Positions 11,213 to 21,679 of a stretch of DNA of 64,000 nucleotides are shown piece after piece. The stretch's first letter is position 1; each line of letters starts with the position of its first letter. Below the pieces are notes generated by a model that was not told the origin of the DNA, did no database searches, and saw only the letters and a program-made list of their open reading frames with translations. Both the position numbers and the translations under genes were made by a program. The DNA comes from Trichopria drosophilae (Eukaryota > Arthropoda > Insecta > Hymenoptera > Diapriidae), in contig CM059585.1 in assembly GCA_030407085.1 (NCBI GenBank), forward strand, positions 64,308,501 to 64,372,500, given 5' to 3'.

Positions 11213-11775
11213 AGATTCTTATTTGGAATATGCCAAATCTTCAGTCAATTCGTTTGAATGTGCGGCATCAATTAAGCTTTTAAAATTTTGTGGTATGACG
11301 CAGACGCAGATGTTGTTCGGCCTGAAGTCTAGCACGCGTTGCTTCCCTTTTTAAAGTCGCGCCGATACCATCGCATGCTCCTTTTCCATGCGCTGTCGCA
11401 TAAAAATGCCATTCAGCTTCAATGCCGAAATCGATTTTGTGATACATGAGATTTGGAATCTATTACTCATTTGGAATCTATTTTTATAATGTTGTACCGC
11501 ACCATCGGTAACATAAATTACGTGTTGTACGCGTGGGCATACTTTTTTTTATTTCAGGAATAATAGTTTGTTGCATTACATACACGGCAGATGTATCATG
11601 AGTCAAGCTGTTTGATAATAATATATTACTAAAATGGATTATTGTACCTTCTGATTTGTAGTAGAAAACGACAGGATGAACCGTACATTGGTCGTTGTTG
11701 TAATGAAACCCTTGTGCTGTATTTTGTACAACGAATGCGAAGTTTTTCGAGAAATCACTGTGAACTAAGTCGATT
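11213..11775 (-). pseudogene. Scrambled antisense copy of transposase segments
   Basis: The stretch is the reverse complement of two parts of the transposase ORF of the same element: 11213-11312 matches about 13258-13355, and 11313-11775 matches about 13680-14118, at roughly 95% identity by eye. The two pieces are in the wrong order relative to the gene, so this is a rearranged inverted duplicate and not a simple copy. A transcript running through it into the ORF could fold into a long hairpin. Confidence 0.9.
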
Positions 11776-12480
11776 CGCAGATGGGGCTGTCAACAGCAGC
11801 TCAAATTAAGTTCAAAATTATCGGGATTCTGCTTAGTCCTCGAATTAAAAAAAAAAAAATAAGGGAATAATCTTTTTCACTTTCATAAATCCAACACATC
11901 AACGACTCTTGTTATCTTTGTTATTCATTAAACTAAAGATAAAAGATCGATGTGGTGATAGTTAGGATGTACATTTCGCACTCACTACTGTAAAAAAGTA
12001 ATATGCAATGCACATTACACTCATGTGAAACACCTGTATCTAGATATATTACATCGATATTAGTACTCGATATCAGGCGTCCTTTTGACCTAATGAAAAT
12101 CCATTTCTACTATGGGAGCTGCGTTTACAGACGCGCAAAGCCGCGAATATTGCAACGGCACCTAGCAGCAATAAGCCTTCCACCCGTTTGGGCCTTAATG
12201 GGTTAAGCTGACGCTAGGTGGCATTGCGATTTCCGCGGTTCGATTTTGCTCCCGTTATAGAAACGTAACTTCATTTGGTATAATAGAAGACTTGAAGGAA
12301 TATGTCGATACTTTATATCTTATATGTTACATGTGTTTCTTTTGCAGTATAAAACGCATATAAATATTTTTAAATAAAATATTGCAGTACATTGGTGACG
12401 CTTGCTATTTGCTACAAGTATTGATTCAAATATTACCTATTAGTGTATAACTTGTATTATCGTTGTGTTCATTACTTATC

Positions 12481-14373
12481 ATGGCGGGGGTTTCCGATCA
12501 TAGTGGTAGATCAAATACAGTAATTCGCACAGACAGATGCATAAATCCATTGCTGGAACGTGGTCATATAGGTAAAGTGTTACGAGAAGTTTCGGAAAAT
12601 ATTTTATTAATGTTTCCGCACTTACCGCAGAAAGCTAGAATTTGCAAAGATTGTAGAAAAAAAATTGCCGAAAAAGAAAACGAACTTTGTACAACCGCTA
12701 ATGAACCTGAAGATGTTCCCGATTCAGAAATAGACATAGACACACCTTCAAATAAAAGAACCCGTTTATCTACAGAGGCTCAGTTAGAAGCACTTTTACA
12801 GGGTCTGAAAGATAAATTTTCGAGTTTGCCTGAAAATGATCCCTTACGCTTGACTATTTTAACAATACCTCCACAATGCTGGAGTATACGTGACATAGCT
12901 TTAGAATTTGGAACATCCTATCGAACTGCAAAGAATGGTCGTGATTTGAGAAACGAACTGGGCATGTTGGCAGTACCTCGTCCAAAACAAGGAAAGACCA
13001 TACCTACACAGACAATTAAAAAAGTAATTGAATTTTACGAAAACGATAGTAACAGCCGAATTCTGCCGCACAAAAATGACTGCATATCAGTGAGAGTTAA
13101 TGGACACAAGCAAACAGTTCAAAAACGGTTATTACTCAGTGACGTGTATAAACTGCATGAACTATTTAAAATAGAGAATCCTGAATTTCCAATTGGCTTA
13201 AGTAAGTTTTATGAACTTAGACCAAAATGGTGTGTGCCTGCCGGAGCGGCAGGCACGCACAACATCTGCGTCTGCGTCATACATCAAAATTTTTTAAATT
13301 TACTTGATGCCGCACATTTGAACGAATTGACTAAAGATTTGAAATATTCCATAAAAGATTACAATGATTGCATCAATTTTGTACTTTGTTCTAGTCCAAA
13401 ACCTAATTGCTACTTACGGGAGTGTGAGTCTTGTCCACACTTGGATAAATTTTCAGATTATGTATCGCGTGTTTTGGAAGAGAATGAAATATCGCAAATT
13501 CTTTGCAGCACATGGCAATCCACTGACAGATGTGCATTGATAACAGAATGTTTTTCAATAGATACTTATGTTGACAGACTGTGCTCGAGATTGCCTGAAT
13601 TCGTATTGCACCACTTTATTTCTAAGAGTCAGTCGCAATATGTAGAAGAACGTAAAGCGAACCTTCAATACGGTGAAGTATTAGTTCACAGTAATTTCTC
13701 GGAAAACTTCGCATTCGTTGTACAAAATGCAGCACAAGGGTTTCATTACAACAACGACCAATGTACGGTTCATCCTGTCGTTTTCTATTACAAATCAGAA
13801 GGTACAATAATCCATTGTAGTAATATATTATTATCAAACAGCTTGACTCATGATACATCTGCCGCGTATGTAATGCAACAAACTATTATTCCTGAAATAA
13901 AAAAAGTGTGCCCACGCGTACAACATGTAATTTATGTTACCGATGGTGCGGTACAACATTATAAAAATAGATTCCAAATGAGTAATCTTATGTATCACAA
14001 AATCGATTTCGGCATTGAAGCTGAATGGCATTTTCATGCGACAGCGCATGGAAAAGGAGCATGCGATGGTATCGGCGCGACTTTAAAAAGGGAAGCAACG
14101 CGTGCTAGTCTTCAGGCCGAAGGAAATTCAGCAATTTTGAATGCAGAAGCTCTATATATCTGGGCAAAAAATAAGTTCAAAAATATTCAATTTTTCTACT
14201 ATACTAAACAAACACACGAGAAAGCTCAGAGATTTCTAAATAAGAGATTTACAGTTGCCCCAGCCGTGCCAAATATTCGAATGTCACATGCATTCGTACC
14301 AGATTCAAGTAAGATATTGAATGTTATGACATACTCAAGTGCTATTAATCCCACTAGTAAAGTCCAGTACTGA
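12481..14373 (+). CDS. Transposase-like protein of the 5.5-kb transposon
   Basis: The longest intact ORF in the window (636 codons if read from the CTC-context ATG at 12463; ATGGCGGGG at 12481 is an equally good start). The N-terminal third has a single C-K-D-C pair (residues 61-64 of the longer reading), suggesting the first half of a zinc finger lies in an upstream exon or is lost. The middle has the P-K-W-C-V-P-A-G block and C-V-C-V-I-H-Q-N. The C-terminal catalytic-like half has H-S-N-F-S-E-N (408-415), Y-V-T-D-G-A (D484), E-W-H-F-H-A-T-A-H-G-K (511-521) and C-D-G-I-G (D525). In relatives I recall D-F-S-E-N at the first block, so N411 may be a lost catalytic Asp. It should cut and join the element ends in the nucleus. 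A decayed relative is at 33.6-34.1 kb. Confidence 0.75.
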   Translation: MAGVSDHSGRSNTVIRTDRCINPLLERGHIGKVLREVSENILLMFPHLPQKARICKDCRKKIAEKENELCTTANEPEDVPDSEIDIDTPSNKRTRLSTEAQLEALLQGLKDKFSSLPENDPLRLTILTIPPQCWSIRDIALEFGTSYRTAKNGRDLRNELGMLAVPRPKQGKTIPTQTIKKVIEFYENDSNSRILPHKNDCISVRVNGHKQTVQKRLLLSDVYKLHELFKIENPEFPIGLSKFYELRPKWCVPAGAAGTHNICVCVIHQNFLNLLDAAHLNELTKDLKYSIKDYNDCINFVLCSSPKPNCYLRECESCPHLDKFSDYVSRVLEENEISQILCSTWQSTDRCALITECFSIDTYVDRLCSRLPEFVLHHFISKSQSQYVEERKANLQYGEVLVHSNFSENFAFVVQNAAQGFHYNNDQCTVHPVVFYYKSEGTIIHCSNILLSNSLTHDTSAAYVMQQTIIPEIKKVCPRVQHVIYVTDGAVQHYKNRFQMSNLMYHKIDFGIEAEWHFHATAHGKGACDGIGATLKREATRASLQAEGNSAILNAEALYIWAKNKFKNIQFFYYTKQTHEKAQRFLNKRFTVAPAVPNIRMSHAFVPDSSKILNVMTYSSAINPTSKVQY

Positions 14374-14586
14374 AGTTATTGACAATTTTTAAATTTAAAA
14401 TGACGTTATATTCTTAATATTGATATTGCTATTATTTCTACCATTATTGACTGCTATTAAATATTTAAGAAATCCAGAAAAGATTTTTATTGTAAACCTT
14501 TAGCAGACGGGTTTTTCAGAGCTTATGACAATGTTCGAATACTTTTTCCTTTTTTAAATTATATGATTAATATGATTCTTCCTTTT

Positions 14587-14712
14587 GTGAGAGGCAAGGG
14601 GACTCACTTCCAAAAAGCACCCCGATTCGTGAGAGGCAAGGGGACTCACTTTCAAAAAGCACCCCAATTCGTGAGAGGCAAGGGGACTCACTTTCAAAAA
14701 GCACCCCAATGG
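14587..14712. repeat. Three 42-bp tandem repeats between transposase and right TIR
   Basis: The unit starting GTGAGAGGCAAGGGGACTCA repeats three times at a 42-base period (starts 14587, 14629, 14671). 42 is divisible by three, and both strands stay open through all units (105 codons on plus, 93 on minus). A single diverged unit and the following block recur at 34330-34430. Confidence 0.9.
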
Positions 14713-15099
14713 GATGAGAACCCTATCACGTCCGCGTCGTTCATCCTGGGTAATGCTAAGAAGGGCATGATTTTTAGATGCATCTGCATCGAAAACGAAA
14801 CTCGCTCCGAATTGACGATACAAAATCAACATCACTTCAAGAGCTGCGGGAAATGTCGGAAGAGAAACACGACAATCTAACTTTACGGGTAATAGTGCCT
14901 CCTGGCGATGGCAACAGCTGTTACATATACGGTTCAGAGGTCGTAACTTCTTAAATCCGAAGGTTGCAATAATTCATTAAACGACTTGTGTTCATACTCA
15001 TATTATAACACTATACCCCTACTAGAGGTGAGCTATTCTATGTTTAACCGATTTTCGACATTATTTTGGTACTATACAATTTTTAATTTAGCTTTGTCA

Positions 15100-15700
15100 T
15101 CCACCAGATTCGTATTGTGCGACCCCAAAACTCCCCGAGGAACAAGTTTCAACCACGCCCAATCACTTTTTAAAAATTCATCCGCCACATTGGATCCGCC
15201 ATTTTCACTTTTTAAAATCTAACATCAGAATCGTATTCTGCGACCCCGGAAACCCCTGAGAAACAAGTTTCAGCAACATCTGATCACTTTTTAAAAATTC
15301 ATTGGCCATATTGGATCCGCCATTTTGAATTTTTAAAATCTAACATCAGAATCGTATTCTTCGATCCCGAGAACCCCCGAGAAACAAGTTTCAGCAACAT
15401 CCGATCACTTTTTACAAATTCATCCGCCATATTGGATCCGCCATTTTCAATTTTTAAAATCTAACATCAGAATCGTATTCTGCGACCCCGAAAACCCCCG
15501 AGAAACAAGTTTCAGCAACATCCGATCACTTTTTACAAATTCATCCGCCATATTGGATCCGCCATTTTGAATTTTTAAAATCTAACATCAGAATCGTATT
15601 CTGCGACCCCGAAAACCCCCGACAAACAAGTTTCAGCAACATCCGATCACTTTTTACAAATTCATCCGCCATATTGGATCCGCCATTTTGAATTTCAAAA
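15100..15700 (-). repeat. 121-bp tandem repeats in the right inverted repeat (5 units)
   Basis: GGATCCGCC recurs at 15192, 15313, 15434, 15555 and 15676, always 121 bases apart. This is the reverse complement of the left array with one more unit, so the arrays change copy number independently. Confidence 0.95.
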
Positions 15701-15959
15701 TTCTGATCCAGTAACAAAGAACTAAATTCTAAAATGGTATTTTTCTTGGGCACAAAAAACTGTATGAAAGGTTTTTACTCTCGTTTTCAAAAGCGTGGTC
15801 TTTTTAAGCACCGTATTGGAGCCGCCATTTTGAATTTTCAAAAATACCACACTGAAATTAAAAGTAGATATACTGAGCTAAATTTTAAGCCCTGAAACAA
15901 TTTTTTTGGCGGTAATGAATTTTGGCCAGCCAAATGATCCGGTTGACGTGGAATGCCCG

Positions 15960-16679
15960 ATATATAAAAAAAAAAGAAAAAAAATATCATTTCCTACATA
16001 TTATCATCTAAAAATACCATACCCCTTGGGTATGCAACCAATTTTTGGATTGGAAGAGCTACGCGTGAAGCTAATAATAGAGAGATAAAGCTTCTGACTT
16101 TTGACGGACTGATACACATTTTCTTACTCCGTAAATTCCATTCGTAAAATTAAACAAAAATTTACCATTTTCAACTCTTTCAACAATAACACAGAAGATA
16201 CCTCTCCTTTTCTGTAAAGATATGTTCTTTGTTGACAACTTGGACAGTGTGAAATAGTAGTTTAATGAAGTTTTTAGACCAAGTATGCTTATAAATAGGA
16301 TAGAATATACCAGTACCCTATACATATATCGATTTTCATGCACATTTCGAGCATTTAAGTACTCGTCAGGGATAGTAAATATTATCCGATCGGGTTCAAC
16401 ATTCGGGTCCTTTCATTTTATGGGGGACCATAACTTTTCCTCACCCCGCCGAATCCGAACTCTTATTTGTGTTTTTCGGTACACCTTATGTATACATATA
16501 CATATTTATTGATTTACTAATAGTACATGGTTTTGTTGTATAGGAGTATATAATAAGAAAAAATGCCCAACTCAGTAGCCTCTTGAAAATGAACACGAGT
16601 TGTTCGAAACGTTGAAGAAAATTTTCAATTTAAATTGTAGGACAAAGCCGACCCTTTATTTATTTTTTCTGATTTACTA
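15960..16679. other. No gene seen
   Basis: Begins with the AT target site and an A-run. Small overlapping frames of 60-90 codons resemble nothing. Confidence 0.4.
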
Positions 16680-16810
16680 GTAGTGTTGTATTAAATACAA
16701 CTCAGTACATCCTGCACAATATTTTTAGGGTTGCGAACAGTTTTTTTAGTTTTAGCATCTGCCGATCATCAATTCTTCAAAGAAATCGAGAAACTAAAAA
16801 AAAAAACTGG
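16680..16810 (+). repeat. BEL/Pao gag fragment, second copy
   Basis: The reverse complement of 4808-4945 with small changes, including the A-run after GAGAAACTA. It is the start of gag in the sense direction here. Any continuation beyond 16810 is too diverged for me to follow. Confidence 0.65.
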
Positions 16811-18264
16811 CGGTGATTAACGTAAACAGTACATTCTGGCTCGTATAAACCAATTTATTGCCAATGGATAGTTTTCAATATTGTCCGCGCCATTGCAGCG
16901 TCCTCTTCTGACCTATCCCTTAAAAATTTTAATATATCGCAGTAGATTCATAAAGTACGATTCCTTCTGTAAATTAAAAAAAAATAGTTAAAATAGGTGT
17001 ATAATTGATGTGGCAGCGATTTTTGTTTGACAAACTTTTCTCTGTCCCTCCTGTGCGCCGGACAGTGGAACGAAGCAATGTATAAGCTGAGACATGGGGC
17101 AAAAATAAAACTTCTAAAAATGAAAACCAAATACACATAAATGCATTATTAAATGCTTCTGTGACTCATATCCAATCATTTTAATAACAGTATTAACGTT
17201 AGTTCTTATTAATATGCGTTTAAAGTTGATACATCAAAAATTCACTAAAATGTTTTTATATTTCTAATCTCTTAAAAGTTCAATTCTTTCGAGATAAAAA
17301 TATTTAATGTAATATATATTTTTTGGAGTTCTTAATAATATATTTAAGTATAAAAGAATGACACTAGACATCGGAAAAATGTATGTTAAAATGTTTTACT
17401 TGTGAAGCATATGTAGGATAAAAAAGCATATGACTTGGGATTTGAAAGTTGTTTATAAAAAATGTAACAATTTGTTAAAGTATTTGTGAGTTGGATTGTT
17501 TAAAGAATTGATTAAAGTAACTATTCCAATTTATTTCATCTCCGCATCCTTGCGCCTGGAAAAGAAATTCACAATTTTGATAGAAGTAGATACATAATAT
17601 TTTTTATATGAAAGCCTAAGTTAGCATAGTCAGATCAAGAACACAATTTCTACTACCAAAAACGGTGGAAATCATCTTTAGAGGTCCATTTATATAAGCC
17701 ATCACACGGCCCATTGTGCTATTAATGAAAATTCCCCCCCCCCCCCCAACCAGGTTCCTACTACCACCAGTGTAGATACAAATGCGTGGCTTATCTAAGT
17801 ATCAATTATATGATCCCATTCAAACCTTGCAAATTTCAACATTTAATCTTGAATCATTTGAAGCTTTTATATTATTCTTAAGTGATTTATAGTTGGCTTT
17901 GTTGCCGCTAGATGTTTCGCTGCCGGGTTGCGTGCTCTGGACGTCCTACTCTTTCTCCAAATAGAAGTACTACTTCTATTCGGCTATAAGAGGTCGGGTC
18001 GTGACCCACTGATACTAGTGTATTACGTGCGTAATTACTATACGTAATTTATATGCACTGAGTTTTTCAACGATATATTTAATTTCGTATTTGATAATCA
18101 TATTTAATTTTTGCTAGATTCTTATTCTAAATTTTATCATTATTACAATATATTTCATATAATGAATCAACAAACGTATAGATCGTTATTTTTTATATTA
18201 AAAGATTCAAAATCTGCCTTAAATGATTAAAAAAATTAATTAAATTTGTTGATTACCAAAAACA
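16811..18264. other. AT-rich stretch; C14 run
   Basis: No supported gene. A run of 14 C lies at 17734-17747. The last 30-40 bases (to 18264) seem to be the upstream end of the transposase remnant that resumes at 19820, since the solo LTR is inserted between them. Confidence 0.4.
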
Positions 18265-19815
18265 TGTAACGATACGGTTTTCGGTGTGGAAGCGGAAGTT
18301 CGACCTCAGCGGACGGTTGGCCTCCACAGTGCAATGGAGGCGCCACCGGTAACCGTAGATCTCCGTGTGCCGGATACAGATCAGCTCCAAGGTTCGAACG
18401 ACGGGGTAGGTTCTCTAACTACGTAAATGACTACACGGAAGGTTTAGAGTAATAGGATAATAATACTGTGTTTATTTTACTGCTGCCACCAAATACAGTC
18501 GGTACAATAGAGTGCCGCGTGCACTTGACGCAACCGGGCGGCCGACAATGCCGCTAAGTCGAAACCTTTGCGCAACCGTGTATTTTTATGGACGACCGGT
18601 TAGCTGCTTCGGCTCGATGGTTGTTGGGGTGATTGCCCCAGCGGTGAGTTGGGGGTGATTTGCCCCTAGCGTAGTGCAGCGGTGGTGGGTGGCAGTTTCG
18701 TTGCCTTAGCAGGTCTAAATAAACAGATAGAAATCAAGTAATAAGTAATTAACCTAAATATAATATACGGGGGTTTTGGTCCCGTGTTTGCGGGACAAAA
18801 AACCGGTAACGGGGCGCGGTGCCTCTATGAGGTGTACGCGGGCCGAAAGTGAATATCGGCGGGGCCGAGAGAATGGCCCAACGGATCGAGGGAGGGGGAA
18901 CTCCTTCGAGCGGAGCAGGAGCAGTAAGGGCTCGGCCACTTACTGGACCTGGACGGGATAGAGGGCGGTACCTCTGAAGGACGGCTATCGGCCACTTTCG
19001 AACCGAGGAAATGAGGCTCGGTTCGGAGTGGTTGGGAGGCCGTTCAGTTCGGTTCGGTACGTCGGTCCACCCTGCCAACACAGGTGCGGACTCGTCGTTC
19101 GGTTCGGTTCGGTACGTCGGTCCCCCCTGCCAACACAGGTGCAGACTCGTCGTTCGGTTCGGTTCGGTACGTCGGTCCACCCTGCCAACACAGGTGCAGA
19201 CTCGTCGTTCGGTTCGGTTCGGTTCGTCGGTCCACCCTGCCAACACAGGTGCAGACTCGTCGTTCGGTTCGGTTCGGTTCGTCGGTCCACCCTGCCAACA
19301 CAGGTGCAGACTCGTCGTTCGGTTCGGTTCGGTACGTCGGTCCTGTTCGGTACGATCGGTCTACCTCCTGCCAATACAGGTGTAGATTCGTCGTTCGGTA
19401 CGGTTCGGTTCGGTACGGTCAGTTCGGTCGGAAGGAGGCCGTGGACACGACTGCTAAGACATACGTGGGGCACGGGATCGGGAACAGGAAAGGTAGTCGT
19501 CCTGATCGAGCTCGCTGGGCCGATAAAGCCTCGGCGAGACGTTCAGGTCGTTTTCCGGGAGCGGAAGTCTCGAGGCGTCCAATAACGCGGTCGATCCTGC
19601 CGGTTCCACGGCAACGACGACTCTGCTTTCCTTGCGCCTCAGCACCGCCTTTATACTCGAGGTGGAGCATTTCCACCGCGCGAATGCTCCCCCCACGTTG
19701 CAGTGGCTCGTAGACACCTGGCGTCAGCGCTACGCACTAGCGCAGGATACCACGGCCACAGCGGAGCGTGACGTAATCGGCAACGAGGGTGGAGCGCAAC
19801 GTCTCTCTCGTTGCA
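18265..19815 (-). repeat. Solo LTR with internal minisatellite
   Basis: The block starts TGTAACGA and ends TCGTTGCA, imperfect mirror termini of TG...CA type. The same four bases AACA flank it on both sides (18261-18264 and 19816-19819). It is GC-rich against AT-rich flanks. On the minus strand a TATA-like CATAAAAATA (about 18590) and AATAAA (about 18475) lie in LTR order, which suggests minus orientation. No internal retroviral sequence follows on either side, so this is one LTR left after recombination. About 1.55 kb is long for an LTR; the minisatellite explains part of that. Confidence 0.65.
19042..19425. repeat. 55-bp GC-rich minisatellite
   Basis: GTCGGTCCACCCTGCCAACA recurs at 19061, 19116, 19171, 19226, 19281 and 19336 (last one broken), exactly 55 apart. 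Within each unit TTCGG is itself repeated three or four times. 55 is not divisible by three, so the overlapping long frames on both strands here come from repeat composition, not genes. Confidence 0.97.
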
Positions 19816-19819
19816 AACA

Positions 19820-21677
19820 TATATGAATCTGTACAGAATAATTTGGAAACTAAAAAAGTTCTTGAGGAGCGATTAAGAATATATTGTATTTCTTTAAATA
19901 AGAAATGGCAGGCATGCAATCGCCACTTAGATAGATTTTTGGAAAAAAATGCAGAGTGGCTAGATTTTTCTTGGAAGAAAAAGAAACTGTTTCAAGAATT
20001 GAATCTCTGCCTTCAACATCGATCAATAAACGTGGTTATTCCTTAACACAAAATCGAAAAGATTGGAAAGATCTTTCCGAGAAGCAGAAACGAAGACGGG
20101 CTTCGACCTTAATGAACGTGGCTAATGAAGAATTGCAATTTGCATTAATTGTAAAAGCGAGACAAGAAAATAACGCGGACATGGCTGCAATTTTTCAATA
20201 TTTGCAGAATAATCCGGAATCGATAAAAAGAATTCGGGAATTCTGTGATAATCGAGCAATTGTTAAAAGAAAAAGCTCTCGCACTTTTTCTTAGTTTAAG
20301 TTTATCAAAAGCTAAATATAACGCTTTGCGAAACACAGCAATTGCTATTATCAAATTATCAAATTATCAAATTCAGAGTGCAAAATCACAATGCTGTCCG
20401 CCAAAAACAAAAATATTTATTTCTGACTGTTCAGCCACTATAGACTTGCAAGCCGTATTAGATCTGACAGTAGAAAGAATTTTGCAAATAAGTGATATAA
20501 ACAATTTTGAGTCACCGAATTTGACACTTATTTCGAAATGGGGCTTTGACGGTGCTTCAGGGCAGAGCATGTACCATTAAAACTATGAAAACAGCAGTAA
20601 TCAAAGTGTGGATAGTAGTGTCATTATTACGTGTTTCGTGCCTATAAAGTTAATCACAGAGTCGAACGAGATCATATGGCAAAACGAGCAAACTTCCTCT
20701 ACCAGATATTGTCGGCCAATTGCATTTCAATTCATTAAAGAGTCACCGGAAATTACGTTATCTGAAAGAAATAGAATGGATACAGAAATTAAAAAGTTGA
20801 AACCAACAAAGTTATACAGTACTTTGGAAATAAAACATCAATTATTATTTACAATGATTGACGGAAATGTTTGTTCAGTTTTATCAAATGTATCATCATC
20901 CGCATGTTGTTACATCTCTGGTGCAACACCAAAAGAAATGAACAATTTTAAAGTTATTTCTGCAAAAAGTCCCAATGTAGAGAATTATCAGTTCGGTTTG
21001 TCAACACTCCATTGTTTAATACGATCATTTGAACTAATGTTGCACATATCTTATAAGATTGAGTTTAAGAAATGGGGTACTAGAAAGGCGGAAGAGAAAG
21101 AAAAGGAAAAGTCCAGGAAATTACTAATTCAACCAAAATTAAGAAATGAAATGCAATGGGGATTTTAGTTAACGTTATTAAACAAGGCGTGGGGACCACC
21201 AATAATGGCAATTTAGCCAGAAAGTTTTTTGCAGATCCTGAAAAATCAGCTAATATTTTAGACTTGGATTCGTCTCTAGTTCGGCAGTTTGCAATAATTT
21301 TTCCGATGAAAAAATTAATATACACGCATCCGATGCGTTTGCAAAAAAAAACTGCGGAATATTATATCTGTAACTACGGATGGTACTACATGCCGGCGAC
21401 AGTACATAAACTACTTTTTCAATGGGCTGACATACTGAATAAATTCGTCATTCCTGTAGGATTATTATCCGAGGAGGCATTAGAAGCACGCCATAAAGAA
21501 TTTAGGAAAGTAAGGGAGTTTCATACAAGGAAATGCAGTCGAAAAGCGTGCAATGAAGATATTTTAACGTCTTTTTTAATTACGCCTGATCCATTAATTT
21601 CGTCACTAAGGCCAAAATTGTCTAGTTCTAAAAGTAAAGAATACTTTCCGGAGAATTTAGATTTATTTGAAAAATAA
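19820..21677 (+). pseudogene. Degenerate transposase, RAG1/Transib-like motif order
   Basis: Five consecutive plus-strand frames (19789-20046, 19956-20294, 20245-20580, 20608-21168, 21156-21677) read as one protein broken by frameshifts. Order of landmarks: K-W-G-F-D-G-A-S-G (Asp codon at 20548); S-S-T-R-Y-C-R-P-I; M-I-D-G-N-V-C-S; C-Y-I-S-G-A-T (relatives have a C-x-x-C here); L-S-T-L-H-C-L-I-R; G-T-T-N-N-G-N; and L-S-E-E-A-L-E-A-R-H-K-E-F-R-K-V-R (about 21465-21515). The last block resembles the region of RAG1 holding its catalytic Glu (S-E-G-N-E-S-G-N-K). The assignment is inference. The solo LTR split its 5' part. Confidence 0.5.
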
Positions 21678-21679
21678 AT

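Larger units (their letters stand above)
10477..15959 (+). mobile_element. 5.5-kb DNA transposon with long inverted repeats
   Basis: Both ends carry CGGGCATTCCACGTCAACCG as inverted repeats, flanked by ATATAT on each side (10471-10476 and 15960-15965). The target duplication is therefore AT-only and its length ambiguous; 4 bp would fit. The inverted repeats run about 0.7 kb and contain 121-bp tandem units: four on the left, five on the right. One transposase ORF lies inside on the plus strand. The superfamily is uncertain. The transposase resembles a group I associate with Sola-like elements, from memory only. Confidence 0.85.

Noticed and set aside
14554..14835. A confident new peptide gene on the minus strand
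   Set aside because: The likeness to the decayed copy is short and may be DNA-level. Kept as a low-weight finding only.
18749..19713. Several overlapping 60-209-codon frames on both strands
   Set aside because: They run through a 55-bp GC-rich minisatellite. All frames give repeated R/S/V/G or T/E/P/N words and shift frame each unit, so they are composition effects.
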